In this document: piece by piece, positions 10,015 to 20,169 of the stretch
How the letters are laid out: each line of letters opens with the position of its first letter
Numbering within the stretch: the first letter of the stretch is position 1
Origin: Macrosoma leucophasiata
Lineage: Eukaryota > Arthropoda > Insecta > Lepidoptera > Hedylidae
Assembly: GCA_036365455.1 (NCBI GenBank)
Contig: JAWQUS010000007.1
Location: 19,236,001 to 19,300,000, forward strand
Reading direction: 5' to 3'
Length of the DNA: 64,000 nt
Translations under genes and position numbers: made by a program
Notes under the pieces: generated by a model
What the model was told of the DNA's origin: nothing
The model's input: only the letters and a program-made list of their open reading frames with translations
Databases searched by the model: none

Positions 10015-10135
10015 CATTTACAGTGCCTCTCTAGGTGATAATTTTGGACATAAAGCCAATCAATAGCTTAAGCCTACGGCGTGGCTACGCATCTACATTC
10101 AGAACTCTAGTTTTTGTGTAGATGTCTTCACTTAT
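10015..10135 (+). repeat. Family S fragment
   Basis: A weak match to the central and 3' part of S (ggctacgcatctacattcag, then tttttgtgtagatgtct). It sits just upstream of the first 10.3-kb array unit, in the same relative position as the S copies beside the other units. Confidence 0.5.
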
Positions 10136-10319
10136 CATAAAAAAGAATAATAAAAACAAACTTTATTTTTTCTCCACAAACATTAGGCTTACATAAGGGG
10201 TTAATTATAATGTTAATGAGGTACAATTAAAGTTTGTGAAGAACTGGCGCCTGTACTAGGTGTCAAAAGAACCTGAAAACAGGTCATCAATGTGAACGGT
10301 GTGATTAATCATCATCATC

Positions 10320-10660
10320 ATAACAAAAAGGTATTTAATTACAACCTGAATTAAGTTCCAATCTAATACAAAAAATAAACCACACAAACCAATATTAAGA
10401 TCAATAGATATACGTTGAAAGAATTGCCCCGTACACGCGAGTATATATCAGAGAATATTGAGATCCATTGTTATATATCCCTTAGTGGGTATCTCGTAGC
10501 AATATTGCACGAGCGCTGGACCCTCCAGGACCTCTCGAACAGTCTCATCCGACCAATAACTACAGAAACGTTTGTTTGAATTCATATTTATTATTATAAG
10601 TCGATCTTGAGACGTTTATTTTATGGGAACGAAATATGCGTAGTTTCGTCATTCGTCTTT
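10320..10660 (+). repeat. Array A unit 1
   Basis: The first of three copies sharing acaacctgaat..., atatcccttagtgggtatct, gaccctccaggacctctcga and gtcgatcttgagacgtttat. Other copies are at 11230-11540 and 15290-15560. No coding capacity is conserved among the copies. Confidence 0.85.
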
Positions 10661-10973
10661 GAATAAATGTTAATATGTTTTTATGTATTGTAAGTTTCAT
10701 AGATATTTGGTATTGTAAAACAAATAACCTACTTCTACTGGTTGACCAATTACTCATAATTAAATAGCGAAAATCGAAACTACCACCGCACTACTTGATA
10801 TATTTGCTGATATATAATATATAATACATATTTTATACAAACATTTTCAAGAGAGATGATTAAGTACTGCTCTATAAATTCTAGCTTCGAGATGAACTCT
10901 GTAAGATTTCAGAGGTGGCTTCGCATGGGAATTGAAACCTCTGATTGTTATATAAACTATAGATTATTGTTTT

Positions 10974-11142
10974 CTGGTAGTAGAGATCTAATGACAGAGT
11001 TTGCAGGCGTAGTCACCACCGCTCTACCTAATCAACTTTCCGCTAAACGGTAGTGTTCAACGCTGACGTTTTCCGATTAAGGGGTAATTTACGGCCCTGT
11101 GATTTTTAACTCAGAGATTTAACAAGTTAGGCCACTACATGA
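10974..11142 (+). repeat. Family S copy, 3'-truncated
   Basis: The head ctggtagtagagatctaatg is diverged, but ggtagtgttcaacgctgacg and ttacggccctgtgattttta follow the S order. It lies between array A units 1 and 2. Confidence 0.75.
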
Positions 11143-11229
11143 CACGAAAAAAATTAAGATGATGCTTACCATCTGTATTAACAGATTTATTTCATTTCTT
11201 TAAAAAATATCAACCTTATAGGTATAATT

Positions 11230-11540
11230 ACAACCTGAATCGGGCTCCATTCGAGAACAAAACCGCACAAATCAATATTAAGATCAACATACATCCAGAG
11301 AATTGTTTCGTACCTACACGAGCGTATACAGAGAATATTGGAGGTCTATTGTTAAATATCCCTTAGTGGGTATCTCGTAGTAATATTGTACGAGTGCTGG
11401 ACCCTCCAAGACCTCTCGAATAGACTCATCCGGACAATAACAGCAAAAACGTTTGTTCGAATTCATATTTCTTAATATAAGTCGATCTTGAGACGTTTAT
11501 TTTATAGGAATTAAATATGCATGTAGTTTCGTTTTGTTTT
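11230..11540 (+). repeat. Array A unit 2
   Basis: Clearly homologous to unit 1, for example in atatcccttagtgggtatct and gtcgatcttgagacgtttat. It starts 910 bp after unit 1. Confidence 0.85.
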
Positions 11541-11666
11541 TCCTTTTCAAATAAGATATTGTATGTACACATATTTTGGACATTTGAAACAAATTTTAAT
11601 GTTCAAAAACATTACGTTATTGATATCTATTACCTATAAGGTATTGTCAACAAATAACTCGTTGCT

Positions 11667-11817
11667 GCTAGCAGATCTTCAGTAGCACAGTTTAAGATCG
11701 TAGGCACCTCCGCATTACCTAATATACTTACTTAACCATTACCTGTGGTCCATAAAGCATAAACACAAAATAGCTCAGGCCCCAGGAGTGGTGGTGCATC
11801 TTCATTTACACTTCTAG
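11667..11817 (+). repeat. Family S copy, 5' part, interrupted by a LINE
   Basis: A diverged S head and middle end at acacttctag. The missing 3' part resumes at 15156 (ttgtatataaatgtctata), directly after the LINE tail. Confidence 0.7.
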
Positions 11818-14800
11818 AGATATAGTGAGTCTTTCCGTTGAACGAACTGCAGAAATAGCCTGTGTGGAGCTTGAGCGCTTGATTATTGTGTCCGTATACA
11901 GACCTCCAAGTGGATCTTATGAATGTTTTGAAAAAATTTTAGATGTTGTACTAAACAATCTAACTGCTTCAAAAAAATGTGTCATTATTTGCGGAGATTT
12001 CAATATAAATTTATTGGAGGAAACTCCAACAACTGTGAGGTTTAAATCGTTACTTATGTCATTTAATCTGCATAATTTGTTCTCAGAACCTACTAGAATT
12101 ACACAGAACTCAGCGACATGCATAGACAATATTTTTATCGATTTTGAACCTACACATAAAAATATTTTGACTGAATTAAGCTCCGACCATTGTGGTCAGT
12201 TAGTTTCCTTCTGTAGTCAATTACATAATGATAAAAATAAACGAGCAATAGTATTTGTTCCTTTCAATGCGAAGCGAATTAAGAAATTCAGAGAAAATAT
12301 TGTCCCAAAACTTGCAAACATGCAATACCATAACGATCCTAACATATTATACAATGACATTTTTGCCACAATTTTAACAGAATTTAATTTAGTTTTCACC
12401 AATAAGACAATAAATGTAAGAAGTCATAAGTCGTTCAATGAATGGGCGACGGTTGGAATACATAAGAGTAGACAGAGATTGTATGACCTGTATGGAGAAA
12501 AGTCACATAATCACACAAATTCGTTTAAAAATCATGTTAAATTATATTCGAAAATATTCAAGAAAGTGTGTTTTGCAGCCAAGGCACTTCACATTAAAAA
12601 TAAAATTAAAAATTCAAATAACAAAATTAAAGCGACTTGGAATGTAATTAATAGTGAAACTGGGAAACAAGCTGAACGCAACTCTGATTTTAAATTAATA
12701 ATTGACAATAAACATGTTACTACTGACGAAGAAGTTGCTTTAGCATTTGAAACATTCTTTGCTAATATTCCAGTCTCTTTGACTGGAGACCTCATTTCAT
12801 CGCCTACCGTCGCCGAATCATTATTGAAAAAAAATGTACATCAAAGTAAAACTATATTTAATTTTAAGTTAGTTAATACTGCGGATGTTATACATGCCTT
12901 TAAGTCTATTAATATTAAGAACACAACTGATTTATGGGGCTTATCTGTAAAAGTTGCATATGAAATAATGGATGTGATTGCACCTTACCTAGCGGCAATG
13001 TTTAATAATAGTATTGTAAGTGGTATATTTCCTGACTTAATGAAACATAGTAAAGTGATTCCTCTTTTTAAATCTGGTAGTACAAGTGACCCCACAAATT
13101 TTAGACCAATTTCTGTACTACCTGTCTTAAGTAAAATTTTTGAAAAACTTATTTTAATTCAACTACTTGCACACTTTAACCATCATAAACTTTTACATTG
13201 TCGACAGTTTGGATTTACTAGGGGTCGTTCAACTACCGATGCAGGTGTTGAACTTGTCAAACACATTTTTGAAGATTGGGAAAAATCACATAATGCACTA
13301 GGGGTATTCTGTGACTTATCTAAAGCATTTGATTGCGTTCAGCATGAAACATTGGTCAGAAAGTTATATCACTACGGCCTTCGAGATACCGCTCTCGAGC
13401 TTATGACTTCATATTTAAACAATAGAAATATGTGTGTTGATGTAAATGGGACAAGATCTCCCGGGACCTCAATGGATATGGGGGTCCCACAGGGCTCTAT
13501 TCTAGGGCCATTTCTTTTCTTAGTCTATATTAATGACTTACCCTACATTGTCAATGATGGCCAAGAGATGGTATTGTTTGCTGATGATACTTCTTTAGTG
13601 TTCAAAATTAAAAGACAGGAGGTAGATTTTGACTGTGTAAACAATACTCTCTCTAATATAGTACATTGGTTTAGCGCCAATAACCTTTCGTTAAATAGCA
13701 GTAAGACAAAATGTATTAAATTTACTACTCCTAACGTAAAACAGGTTGAAACCAATGTTAAGATAAATGAGGAAGTATTGGAGATCGTAGAGTCCACGGT
13801 ATTTCTGGGCATTACCGTGGATGCTAAATTGCAATGGGGTCCCCATATTGCCAAATTAGCTAATAGACTTAGCTCGGCAGCATTTGCTGTGAAAAAGATT
13901 AGACTATTAACAGACGTCGAGACGGCTCGCCTTGTTTATTTTAGTTATTTTCACAGTATAATGTCCTATGGCATTTTGCTATGGGGAAATTCCGCCGACG
14001 TCAACACTATTTTTGTACTGCAAAAGAGAGCTGTCCGGGCTATCTACGGGTTGAGTCCGAGGGTATCTCTTAGAGATAAATTTAAAGAAATTAATATTCT
14101 GACTGTAGCTTCGCAATACATTTATGAAAATGTATTATATGTCCGTAAAAACATTAATGAGTTTCCTACAATAGGTAACAATCACAGTATAAATACTAGG
14201 AACAAATACAAGTTGTCCATGCATGCAACGCGGCTTAATAGGGTCAGTAATTCTTTTAGAGGTCAATGTATACGGTTCTTTAATCAAATCCCCAAAAACG
14301 TTCAAAGTCTATCGATCAATAAATTTAAGAATGTAATGAAAGAACGTTTATATAAATGTAATTACTATAAGACCAATGATTATCTTAATGATAATACGTC
14401 TTGGGATTATAGCGATCGCTGCCAGGCTATTTCATGATCCTGTGATTTCGTGTATTCAGTAATTAGTATCTACTATTGTTAAGGGTTGAATAATGTGAAT
14501 ACCCTGGCTGAAAATGAATTCCATCTTTTATTTTGCCGTATGCATATCCGGAACAGTCATGCACGCTTAAATGTCTTTGCCTTTGGCGGCGTCGTGTGGC
14601 GGGTTGCTCACTTCCCTCTAAAATGGTCGAGGAGGGCAATGGCTGTCACATGCGTCATACTCGTGAACGGGTGCTGTTGGTGGGGACTGGTCTGTTCTGG
14701 TTTGCAGGGGCTACATCACATTTAGTAGATAGCAGTTTATTTGCATCTATGCTATGGACGTTGACATTATTTGATTTTTCACGATAATCTGTACTAGATT

Positions 14801-15149
14801 TAAGCTCTCATTTAAAAGAGCTCTTACTGAGTTTGTTGGGTAGCGGAGTTCTTCTCAGTAGTGACTGCACTTGGAACTCTGCTAAGTGAATAACATTGAT
14901 CTTGACGAATAAGTTTTTCTTTTTCTTCATTTATTATAATTGAAGGAATTGAAAAATTTTATGATTATTATGTTTTAACCAAGTAGTTTATAAATTCTAA
15001 TTTTTAATTTACTATTAATATATGATTTTGCTTTTACTATATGTAATGGTTATTCGCTCTAGGTAGTTTATGATTTATTGACGTTTTGAAAGTATCTGTA
15101 AAGATCTATTCGAAATAAAATATTTTCTATTCTATTCTATTCTATTCTA
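11818..15149 (+). mobile_element. 5'-truncated non-LTR retrotransposon (3.3 kb)
   Basis: The element sits inside an S copy and is bounded by a short possible duplication, ttctag at 11812-11817 and 15150-15155. It carries one long open frame (11825-14437), then about 700 bp of 3' untranslated sequence, ending in aaataaaatattttc and a (TATTC)n tail, which is typical of target-primed insertion. The 5' end is missing: there is no first ORF, no internal promoter, and the start of the endonuclease domain is cut. The uninterrupted frame suggests a fairly young copy. Confidence 0.88.
11825..14437 (+). CDS. LINE ORF2: endonuclease (partial) - reverse transcriptase
   Basis: The product of such an ORF nicks target DNA and copies the element's RNA into the nick. 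The frame has 870 codons and no internal stop. Residues ~1-140 are the C-terminal part of an AP-like endonuclease, with GDFNIN at 57-62 and the catalytic SDH at 120-122. The reverse transcriptase spans about 380-700: FRPISVLPVLSKIFEKL, CDLSKAFD with its aspartate at 497, GVPQGS from 553, and the catalytic FADD at 585-588. A C-terminal region follows, without an obvious zinc knuckle. The first codon is GTG and is only where the truncated frame happens to open, so it is not a true start. It looks like the CR1/Jockey group, but I cannot fix the clade by eye. The catalytic motifs are intact; the copy still cannot be autonomous because its 5' end is gone. Confidence 0.9.
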   Translation: MSLSVERTAEIACVELERLIIVSVYRPPSGSYECFEKILDVVLNNLTASKKCVIICGDFNINLLEETPTTVRFKSLLMSFNLHNLFSEPTRITQNSATCIDNIFIDFEPTHKNILTELSSDHCGQLVSFCSQLHNDKNKRAIVFVPFNAKRIKKFRENIVPKLANMQYHNDPNILYNDIFATILTEFNLVFTNKTINVRSHKSFNEWATVGIHKSRQRLYDLYGEKSHNHTNSFKNHVKLYSKIFKKVCFAAKALHIKNKIKNSNNKIKATWNVINSETGKQAERNSDFKLIIDNKHVTTDEEVALAFETFFANIPVSLTGDLISSPTVAESLLKKNVHQSKTIFNFKLVNTADVIHAFKSINIKNTTDLWGLSVKVAYEIMDVIAPYLAAMFNNSIVSGIFPDLMKHSKVIPLFKSGSTSDPTNFRPISVLPVLSKIFEKLILIQLLAHFNHHKLLHCRQFGFTRGRSTTDAGVELVKHIFEDWEKSHNALGVFCDLSKAFDCVQHETLVRKLYHYGLRDTALELMTSYLNNRNMCVDVNGTRSPGTSMDMGVPQGSILGPFLFLVYINDLPYIVNDGQEMVLFADDTSLVFKIKRQEVDFDCVNNTLSNIVHWFSANNLSLNSSKTKCIKFTTPNVKQVETNVKINEEVLEIVESTVFLGITVDAKLQWGPHIAKLANRLSSAAFAVKKIRLLTDVETARLVYFSYFHSIMSYGILLWGNSADVNTIFVLQKRAVRAIYGLSPRVSLRDKFKEINILTVASQYIYENVLYVRKNINEFPTIGNNHSINTRNKYKLSMHATRLNRVSNSFRGQCIRFFNQIPKNVQSLSINKFKNVMKERLYKCNYYKTNDYLNDNTSWDYSDRCQAIS

Positions 15150-15155
15150 TTCTAG

Positions 15156-15182
15156 TTGTATATAAATGTCTATATATACCTA
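15156..15182 (+). repeat. Family S copy, 3' remnant after the LINE
   Basis: ttgtatataaatgtctata corresponds to the ttgtgtaaatgtctatagg part of S and joins in register to the S 5' part that ends at 11817. Confidence 0.6.
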
Positions 15183-15289
15183 TTATAATGTATTCACTTA
15201 CCAGCAATCTAAATCAATGTGCTTCGTTGCCGTTACGACAACGTACATAGAAACCTACCTGTTTCATGTTAATATACATATCCATTCTA

Positions 15290-15560
15290 ACCAAAAACAA
15301 ATTACCACAAAACTATATTAATACCAAAATAAGTAGACAGAATTGCCTCGCACACGCGCGTGTATATCAGAGAATATTGAGGTCCATTGTTATATGTCCC
15401 TTAGTGGGTATCTCGTAGCAATATTGCACGAGAGCTGGACCCTCCAGGACCTCTCGAACAGTCTCATCCGGCCAATAACAGCGAAAGCATTTGCTCGAAT
15501 TCATATATTCATATTTCTTATTATAAGACGTTTTTGAGACGTTTATTTTATGGGAATAAT
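15290..15560 (+). repeat. Array A unit 3
   Basis: The third copy of the array A unit (gtcccttagtgggtatctcg; gaccctccaggacctctcga). Subtracting the 3.33 kb LINE, its spacing from unit 2 is about 730 bp. Confidence 0.85.
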
Positions 15561-16230
15561 ATGTACGTGGTTTGGTCTTTTTTATTTGAGAATATGTATA
15601 TTGAAATGTTTTAAAAGTGTAGAAGCGGTTTTTGATGTTGGAAATGATAATCCTAAAAAATGTTTAATGCGTTGATTAATATCTTAGATATTTAAATAGG
15701 CAGGTATACATACATTTTTCGGACGGCTCGATTTTCATGTATTTCACGACTTGCTCGATCCAATAGATGAGCAGCACCTTCGTGTGTCGTAAAAATTGGA
15801 TTCGATCCTGGCTCCGACGTATATCATCGCAAGTGTTAAACTACGCAGTAATATTCATAACATAAGAGAATGAAATTAGCTCATTAATTGAAAAAGCACA
15901 AAATATGTCACGTGATGGATTTAAAATCAGCAGTACCGGCTGTAAGAGTAGAGATATTATATATTATATAACATCCCTACTGGCGGACCTGGTGGTATAC
16001 CTACTCTCTCTGCTCACTTCGTTCAAAATGACATCATGATAGGTAATAATATAATGATACATATTTATAACAATAAACTGCATGATAAAAAAACCAATCC
16101 CATTAAAAGTAGAATGAGTAATAACTAGAACAGCGCCAAAGTTTATCATTAAATCAGCAATTTATTTGGAATGGAACAGCACTCCACATGCAAATGCGGA
16201 GACAAACTAAATCTTTCAATGATTACACAC
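15561..16230. other. Non-coding, no recognisable feature
   Basis: AT-rich unique sequence. The minus-strand frame at 15964-16149 has a hydrophobic run but no recognisable family. Confidence 0.4.
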
Positions 16231-17200
16231 TCGAGGGACCCCACAGCTGAAAGGGTTCGCTTAAATTATCAAACACAAACCACTTGAAAACTGCAATGAC
16301 ACATGTTACGTTTCGTTCTCTAGATTGTTGAGTTGGACGATCGATCGGCCGACGCTGAAAGAAAATCTACTGACGAGTCCAATTTACTTTAAAATCGCGA
16401 CTTACACTAGTGGCCCGCTGTATGCAGAATGTAATAACGACACAAAACCCACTCGAACAGTAATATAACAAGAGTGAAATCTGAAATAAAATTCCATAAC
16501 TCATTTCCAATCGGCGTCGACATCACTCGACACGCAAACTCCAGGACGCACGCAAAACGAACATTTTTCCGAACGGAACGTCCTCTCGACGCAAAACTCT
16601 ATAAAAACGTCGAAAAAAAAATAACAGTAACATGGCGTATAATGACAGCTGGTCCACTTGAGAACAAAAGGGGAGAGCCGAGCCTCGTCGAGAAAAAAAT
16701 ACACGAAGAGTAAAAACAACTGCGCGTACGTGCACCCGCGGACTGGCGGCGACTGCCCGCTAATAAATTTGCAATCGCGTTCGATTCCAGAGACCGGAGT
16801 CGCGACTCGAGTGGACTCGAGCGACACACTATAGCGGGCTACGCTCTACATTCATCGCCGCCGCCCTCGACCTGAAATTAGGTAGCAACGTTGAGAAAAC
16901 TCGTTACGAATATTGCTATATACGTCTCGGGGAGAATGGCGCCGCATTCGAGTTTAAAATGCGAATAATAATCGTGCCATTCATAAAAATCCCGTGCGCG
17001 GAATGCAAGGAGAGGCCGTGTTTTACACGTTATAATTTTACGCCAAAAGCAGGCCTGCGACTACAGGCAGGCGGTTGTTTTGTACAGAGTGTAGGCTCGG
17101 TTCAAATGCCGCGCACGGACCATTAGTTGATGAGCGCACGTGTATACCCGCCCTATGCCAGACGCCCGAGCCTCGGAAAGAGTAACAATTTTCAGCTAGA
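16231..17200. other. CpG-rich repeat-free block
   Basis: GC and CpG rise sharply between about 16.32 and 17.17 kb (gatcgatcggccgacg; gtcgcgactcgagtggactc; cgccgccgccctcgacc). None of the local repeat families is present. Overlapping frames on both strands (16474-16713 +; 16501-16829 -, three frames) are what GC-rich DNA gives by chance. It may be a host promoter or enhancer; nothing here proves it. Confidence 0.35.
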
Positions 17201-17789
17201 ATATGAAAATGTTTTGTAGCTTTCTGTTAAAAATATGTTTACTAAAAGTACCATTTTCACGCACAATAAGTTCTCGTAGCACATTCTGACCATGTGTTTA
17301 CTTGTTAAAACAGTGCGGGAATTTTTCGCGTACCTGTTAATTATTTATACTGCTATGTTAACTAACAGAATATATGGTTATTCCGTGTAGTGGGACTTCT
17401 GGATTTCTACTAAGTATGTACACGATCCATGGTACCGAATCCACGCCACATTATTTCGATCTATTGCTAATCAGTTAATTACTAAAACCTGTTTAATAGA
17501 CATTTTTAAAAACGCTGGCATAAGAAGAGCAATAACTTTGTCTGTTGTCATTTCTTCAAAAAAAAGATTATGAAATACATAGGTATGCCAATTAAATAAA
17601 CTACTAAAACTACTACATGGAAAATAAGATATTCGAATTTATTGGTAAATATCGATTTATCGTAGGAGTAGGTGCCTGCTTTGATCTACATGGAAAAAAT
17701 TGGATTGCATGGATTAATAGTATTAATACGGTTTTAATACTTATTATCACGTCATAATTTCACACAATCAATATTTATGACAATTTGAC
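17201..17789. other. Non-coding, no recognisable feature
   Basis: AT-rich unique sequence between the CpG-rich block and the MITE. I see no repeat family, hairpin or convincing frame in it. Confidence 0.35.
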
Positions 17790-17792
17790 TTA

Positions 17793-17963
17793 GCGCCCTA
17801 ACGCTCTAGCGGGTTGCCGCGCGGCTCAAAGATTTTACAATTTAATATGCAACCGTCTGTTATGTATAGTGCGTACAATAACAGGCGGTTGCATATTAAA
17901 CTGTAAAGCGGCTAGCCGCCCGGCTACCCGCTCCCGCCGCTAACCGCTTGTCCGTTAAGGCGC
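17793..17963. mobile_element. Foldback MITE with TTA target duplication
   Basis: The 171-bp element is nearly one long inverted repeat: gcgccctaacgctctagcgg...tttaatatgcaaccg on the left mirrors cggttgcatattaaa...gtccgttaaggcgc on the right, around a short centre (tatagtgcgta). It is flanked by TTA at 17790-17792 and 17964-17966. A 3-bp TWA duplication is the hallmark of the PIF/Harbinger superfamily, so it is probably a non-autonomous member. Confidence 0.85.
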
Positions 17964-17966
17964 TTA

Positions 17967-18690
17967 AAGAATATTTTTGATACAGTCATTTCACATTCCT
18001 TTACCGATATTCCACAATTGAGAAACTCAATCACCATCTCAAAGCATAAACAGACAACTAGGTACATATATTATCTAAACTGAAATTTTACAGAATTATC
18101 GATCCCGATATCATGATCATCACAGAAATCTTATATCACCCAAAAAACATTGTAATGACATGAAATCGTTCCCTTGCGCAGCCATAGGTTTTATATGAAT
18201 TAATTCGTCGGCCGACGGAATCCGAAAGCGTTTTACTCACGCACCAGATGGCGCGCGAACAGATCAATTTGATGATTGCAAAAAAAACCCCGAACTGTTT
18301 GATGTCGGTCGCCTATCGTTCATATGAACGTTTCTCAACAGTTCTTTTCAAACTATTCCCCATGTTTCATGTGGAAACTTTACGTAATGCCATTTACCTT
18401 CGGCCTGAACATTTTAGGATGATAGAAAAACAGTTTCAAGGTGTGGTCAACCTACGCAAATAAATAAAAATAAATATTGCTCTGTGTAAACTTTTCGGTA
18501 ATGATTTATTTCCTTTTGTGGTCCAGATTGTACCCGAAATGGATACAATCTATACTATACTGAGTCTAGAAATGGGAAAAAATACCACACAAACTTTAGA
18601 TAACCCTCCATTTTACCCCTTTAGTTAGAATTTTTTTTCCTTTTCACCTTCAAATATAATTTTTTATTGTAATTGAGAACTTATTAACTA
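17967..18690. other. Unique non-coding stretch
   Basis: An open frame at 18248-18463 (+, 71 aa) opens after tcacgcaccag and has no recognisable motif. Nothing else is apparent. Confidence 0.35.
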
Positions 18691-18694
18691 TTTT

Positions 18695-18880
18695 TATAGT
18701 ATTTATTTTTCGCAATAACACATGCGAGTGAACTTTAGTAATTAAAGAAAAAAAAGGAAAGAAAAACTTCGGTAGCTTAGTGGTAAAGCGGCTGGACTGG
18801 TTATCCTGAGGTCGCAGGTTCGATTCTTGCCCGAAGTCAAATTATTCTTTCCGTTTTTTCATTAATTCCTAAGGTACGGA
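18695..18880 (+). mobile_element. T1 element, best-preserved GGT type
   Basis: The 5' flank (tttttcgcaataacacatgcg, gtgaactttagtaattaaag, ggaaagaaaa) and the 3' flank (ttctttccgttttttcatt) are inverted with respect to each other around the tRNA-like core at 18766-18837. With the 3' outer end seen at 3570-3640, the whole family unit is a foldback about 190-230 bp long. Confidence 0.8.
18766..18837 (+). other. tRNA-like core of T1, loop triplet GGT
   Basis: A 72-nt cloverleaf: acceptor acttcgg/ccgaagt (7/7), D-stem gctt/aagc (4/4) with loop agtggta, anticodon stem ctgga/tcctg (4 of 5) with loop ctggtta (triplet ggt), variable region aggtc, T-arm gcagg-ttcgatt-cttgc. A and B box promoters are intact by eye. 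A genome scan would probably call it tRNA-Thr(GGT), but the conserved inverted flanks and multiple copies argue for a mobile repeat. Confidence 0.75.
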
Positions 18881-19189
18881 ATTATCAATAAAAAATAGTA
18901 TATCCGGTCACTTGTCAACCTGTAAAAACACAATGGAAGAGGATATATACAATGCGCACTCACTGACCCGCACAAGAGAGCAACAAAAATAGATGTAGAT
19001 GGAGGAAAATGTGATGGATGATATCAATGGCGTCCAGAAATAGCTGTGTTGTTTTCGTGTGAAATATACTCAAGCTAACAATTTTGCAGAAAGGATTGAG
19101 TTGTTTGTTTGTTCACCACATTTGTTTCCTGTTTACGGCCAAATAGAAATATTTTACACCACTGTTATACTTGAAGACCCGCTCGACTT

Positions 19190-19262
19190 TTGGCTCTCAG
19201 CAATGGCAACGCATCTTCATTGACATTTCTAGTTTTAAAGTAGATTTTTGATGCCTGCTGGC
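19190..19262 (+). repeat. Family S fragment
   Basis: ctctcagcaatggcaacgca, then ttgacatttctagttttaaa, follows the central S segment. Both ends are missing. Confidence 0.5.
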
Positions 19263-19279
19263 ACTTACTATAATATTGA

Positions 19280-19870
19280 ACTGATTGCTTTTTAGGGTTC
19301 AGCAGTAAACAAGGAACCCTTATAGTTTCGTCCGTCTGTCTGTCTCTTTTTCTGTCTGTCTGTCCGTCCTCGGTTTAGCGCAAAAACTGTTGGTACTAGA
19401 GGCTTGAAATTTGGCACAAGTATACATCTTTGCTACGCTAACAAAGTGGTAGAATAAAAAACATGTTTTTTTTTTATTTAGGGTACCTCCCCTACATGTA
19501 ACGCACGGATATTTTTTTTATGGGGTATCGTTGGATAGGTCTTTTAAAATTGTTAGGGGTATGCTAACATCATTTTTGGATTTTGATAACTGTTCGTGAC
19601 TTATTAAGCTTCAAAGTGCCAATTTTCGTTAGACTGAAGTGTCCCACCCCCCCTAGAGACTAAACGGTTGTTGTTAGAAATTCAAACGTTACGGCAGTAG
19701 TAACTACATATAACGAAATTAAAAGGCAAGCTATCACACCTTAGTTGGCTTTACAAGTTTGCGAGTAATAGTCGACCAAATTTGATTTTTTAAATATATT
19801 TTTTTCATTACATTAATCAAACCTAAAAACTACGGAACCCTACACTGCGCGTGGCCTGACACGCACTTGA
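19280..19870 (+). repeat. Dispersed repeat with GTCT-rich 5' part
   Basis: The block runs from tagggttcagcagtaaacaa through a (GTCT)n-rich stretch and a long AT-rich body to ctacggaaccctacactgcg. The ends 'agggttc' and 'ggaaccct' are inverted, suggesting a terminal inverted repeat. The segment about 19621-19800 reappears in reverse at 63822-64000. I cannot assign a superfamily. Confidence 0.6.
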
Positions 19871-19904
19871 CCAGTGTTTTTTGTTAAAATTACTGTTTAC
19901 GTTT

Positions 19905-20060
19905 GGTATAGCTCCAGTGATGGAACTGTAGGGCGTAGGCACTACCGCATCACCTTTTCTACTTACCATTACATATTACTGTTTTCAGCGCAATCGTATT
20001 TTGGTTAGGTTAGGTTAGTTTCAGTAGTGGCAACGCACATAAATGAAAATCTGCATTTTA
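19905..20060 (+). repeat. Family S copy, diverged
   Basis: The ggtatagctccagtgatgga head and the ggcgtaggcactaccgcatc segment match S. The 3' third is replaced or lost. Confidence 0.7.
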
Positions 20061-20075
20061 ATGTATGTAGTGGGC

Positions 20076-20168
20076 AATGGTGTAGCCGCTACAGTTAGTT
20101 TTTATAGTAGTTTTAATAACATATATACATAAAAACTACTTTAAACTAGCTGTAGCCACTACACTATT
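20076..20168. repeat. Long imperfect hairpin, ~38-bp arms
   Basis: aatggtgtagccgctacagt... (left) pairs with ...ctgtagccactacactatt (right) around a loop containing aataacatatatacat, with a handful of mismatches. In size and shape it resembles either a foldback MITE or a miRNA-like hairpin. Sequence alone favours a foldback element. Confidence 0.75.
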
Positions 20169-20169
20169 G

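Noticed and set aside
11825..11827. GTG as the start codon of the 870-codon frame
   Set aside because: The element is 5'-truncated and the endonuclease domain is already under way, so the frame is simply open from the truncation point.
14486..14787. Two overlapping frames downstream of the LINE ORF
   Set aside because: They lie in the LINE's 3' untranslated region, upstream of its tail, with no similarity to a second LINE protein.
16474..16829. Overlapping open frames on both strands in the CpG-rich block
   Set aside because: Three frames are open at once on the minus strand and one on the plus strand, which is the chance expectation in GC-rich DNA. No domain is recognisable.
18248..18463. 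71-codon plus-strand frame
   Set aside because: It has no recognisable motif, splice signal or repeat conservation, and falls within chance length for this composition.
18766..18837. Functional tRNA-Thr(GGT) gene
   Set aside because: The cloverleaf is good, but the same core recurs many times with conserved inverted flanks and decayed copies, which fits a repeat. No copy is surrounded by ordinary tRNA gene context.
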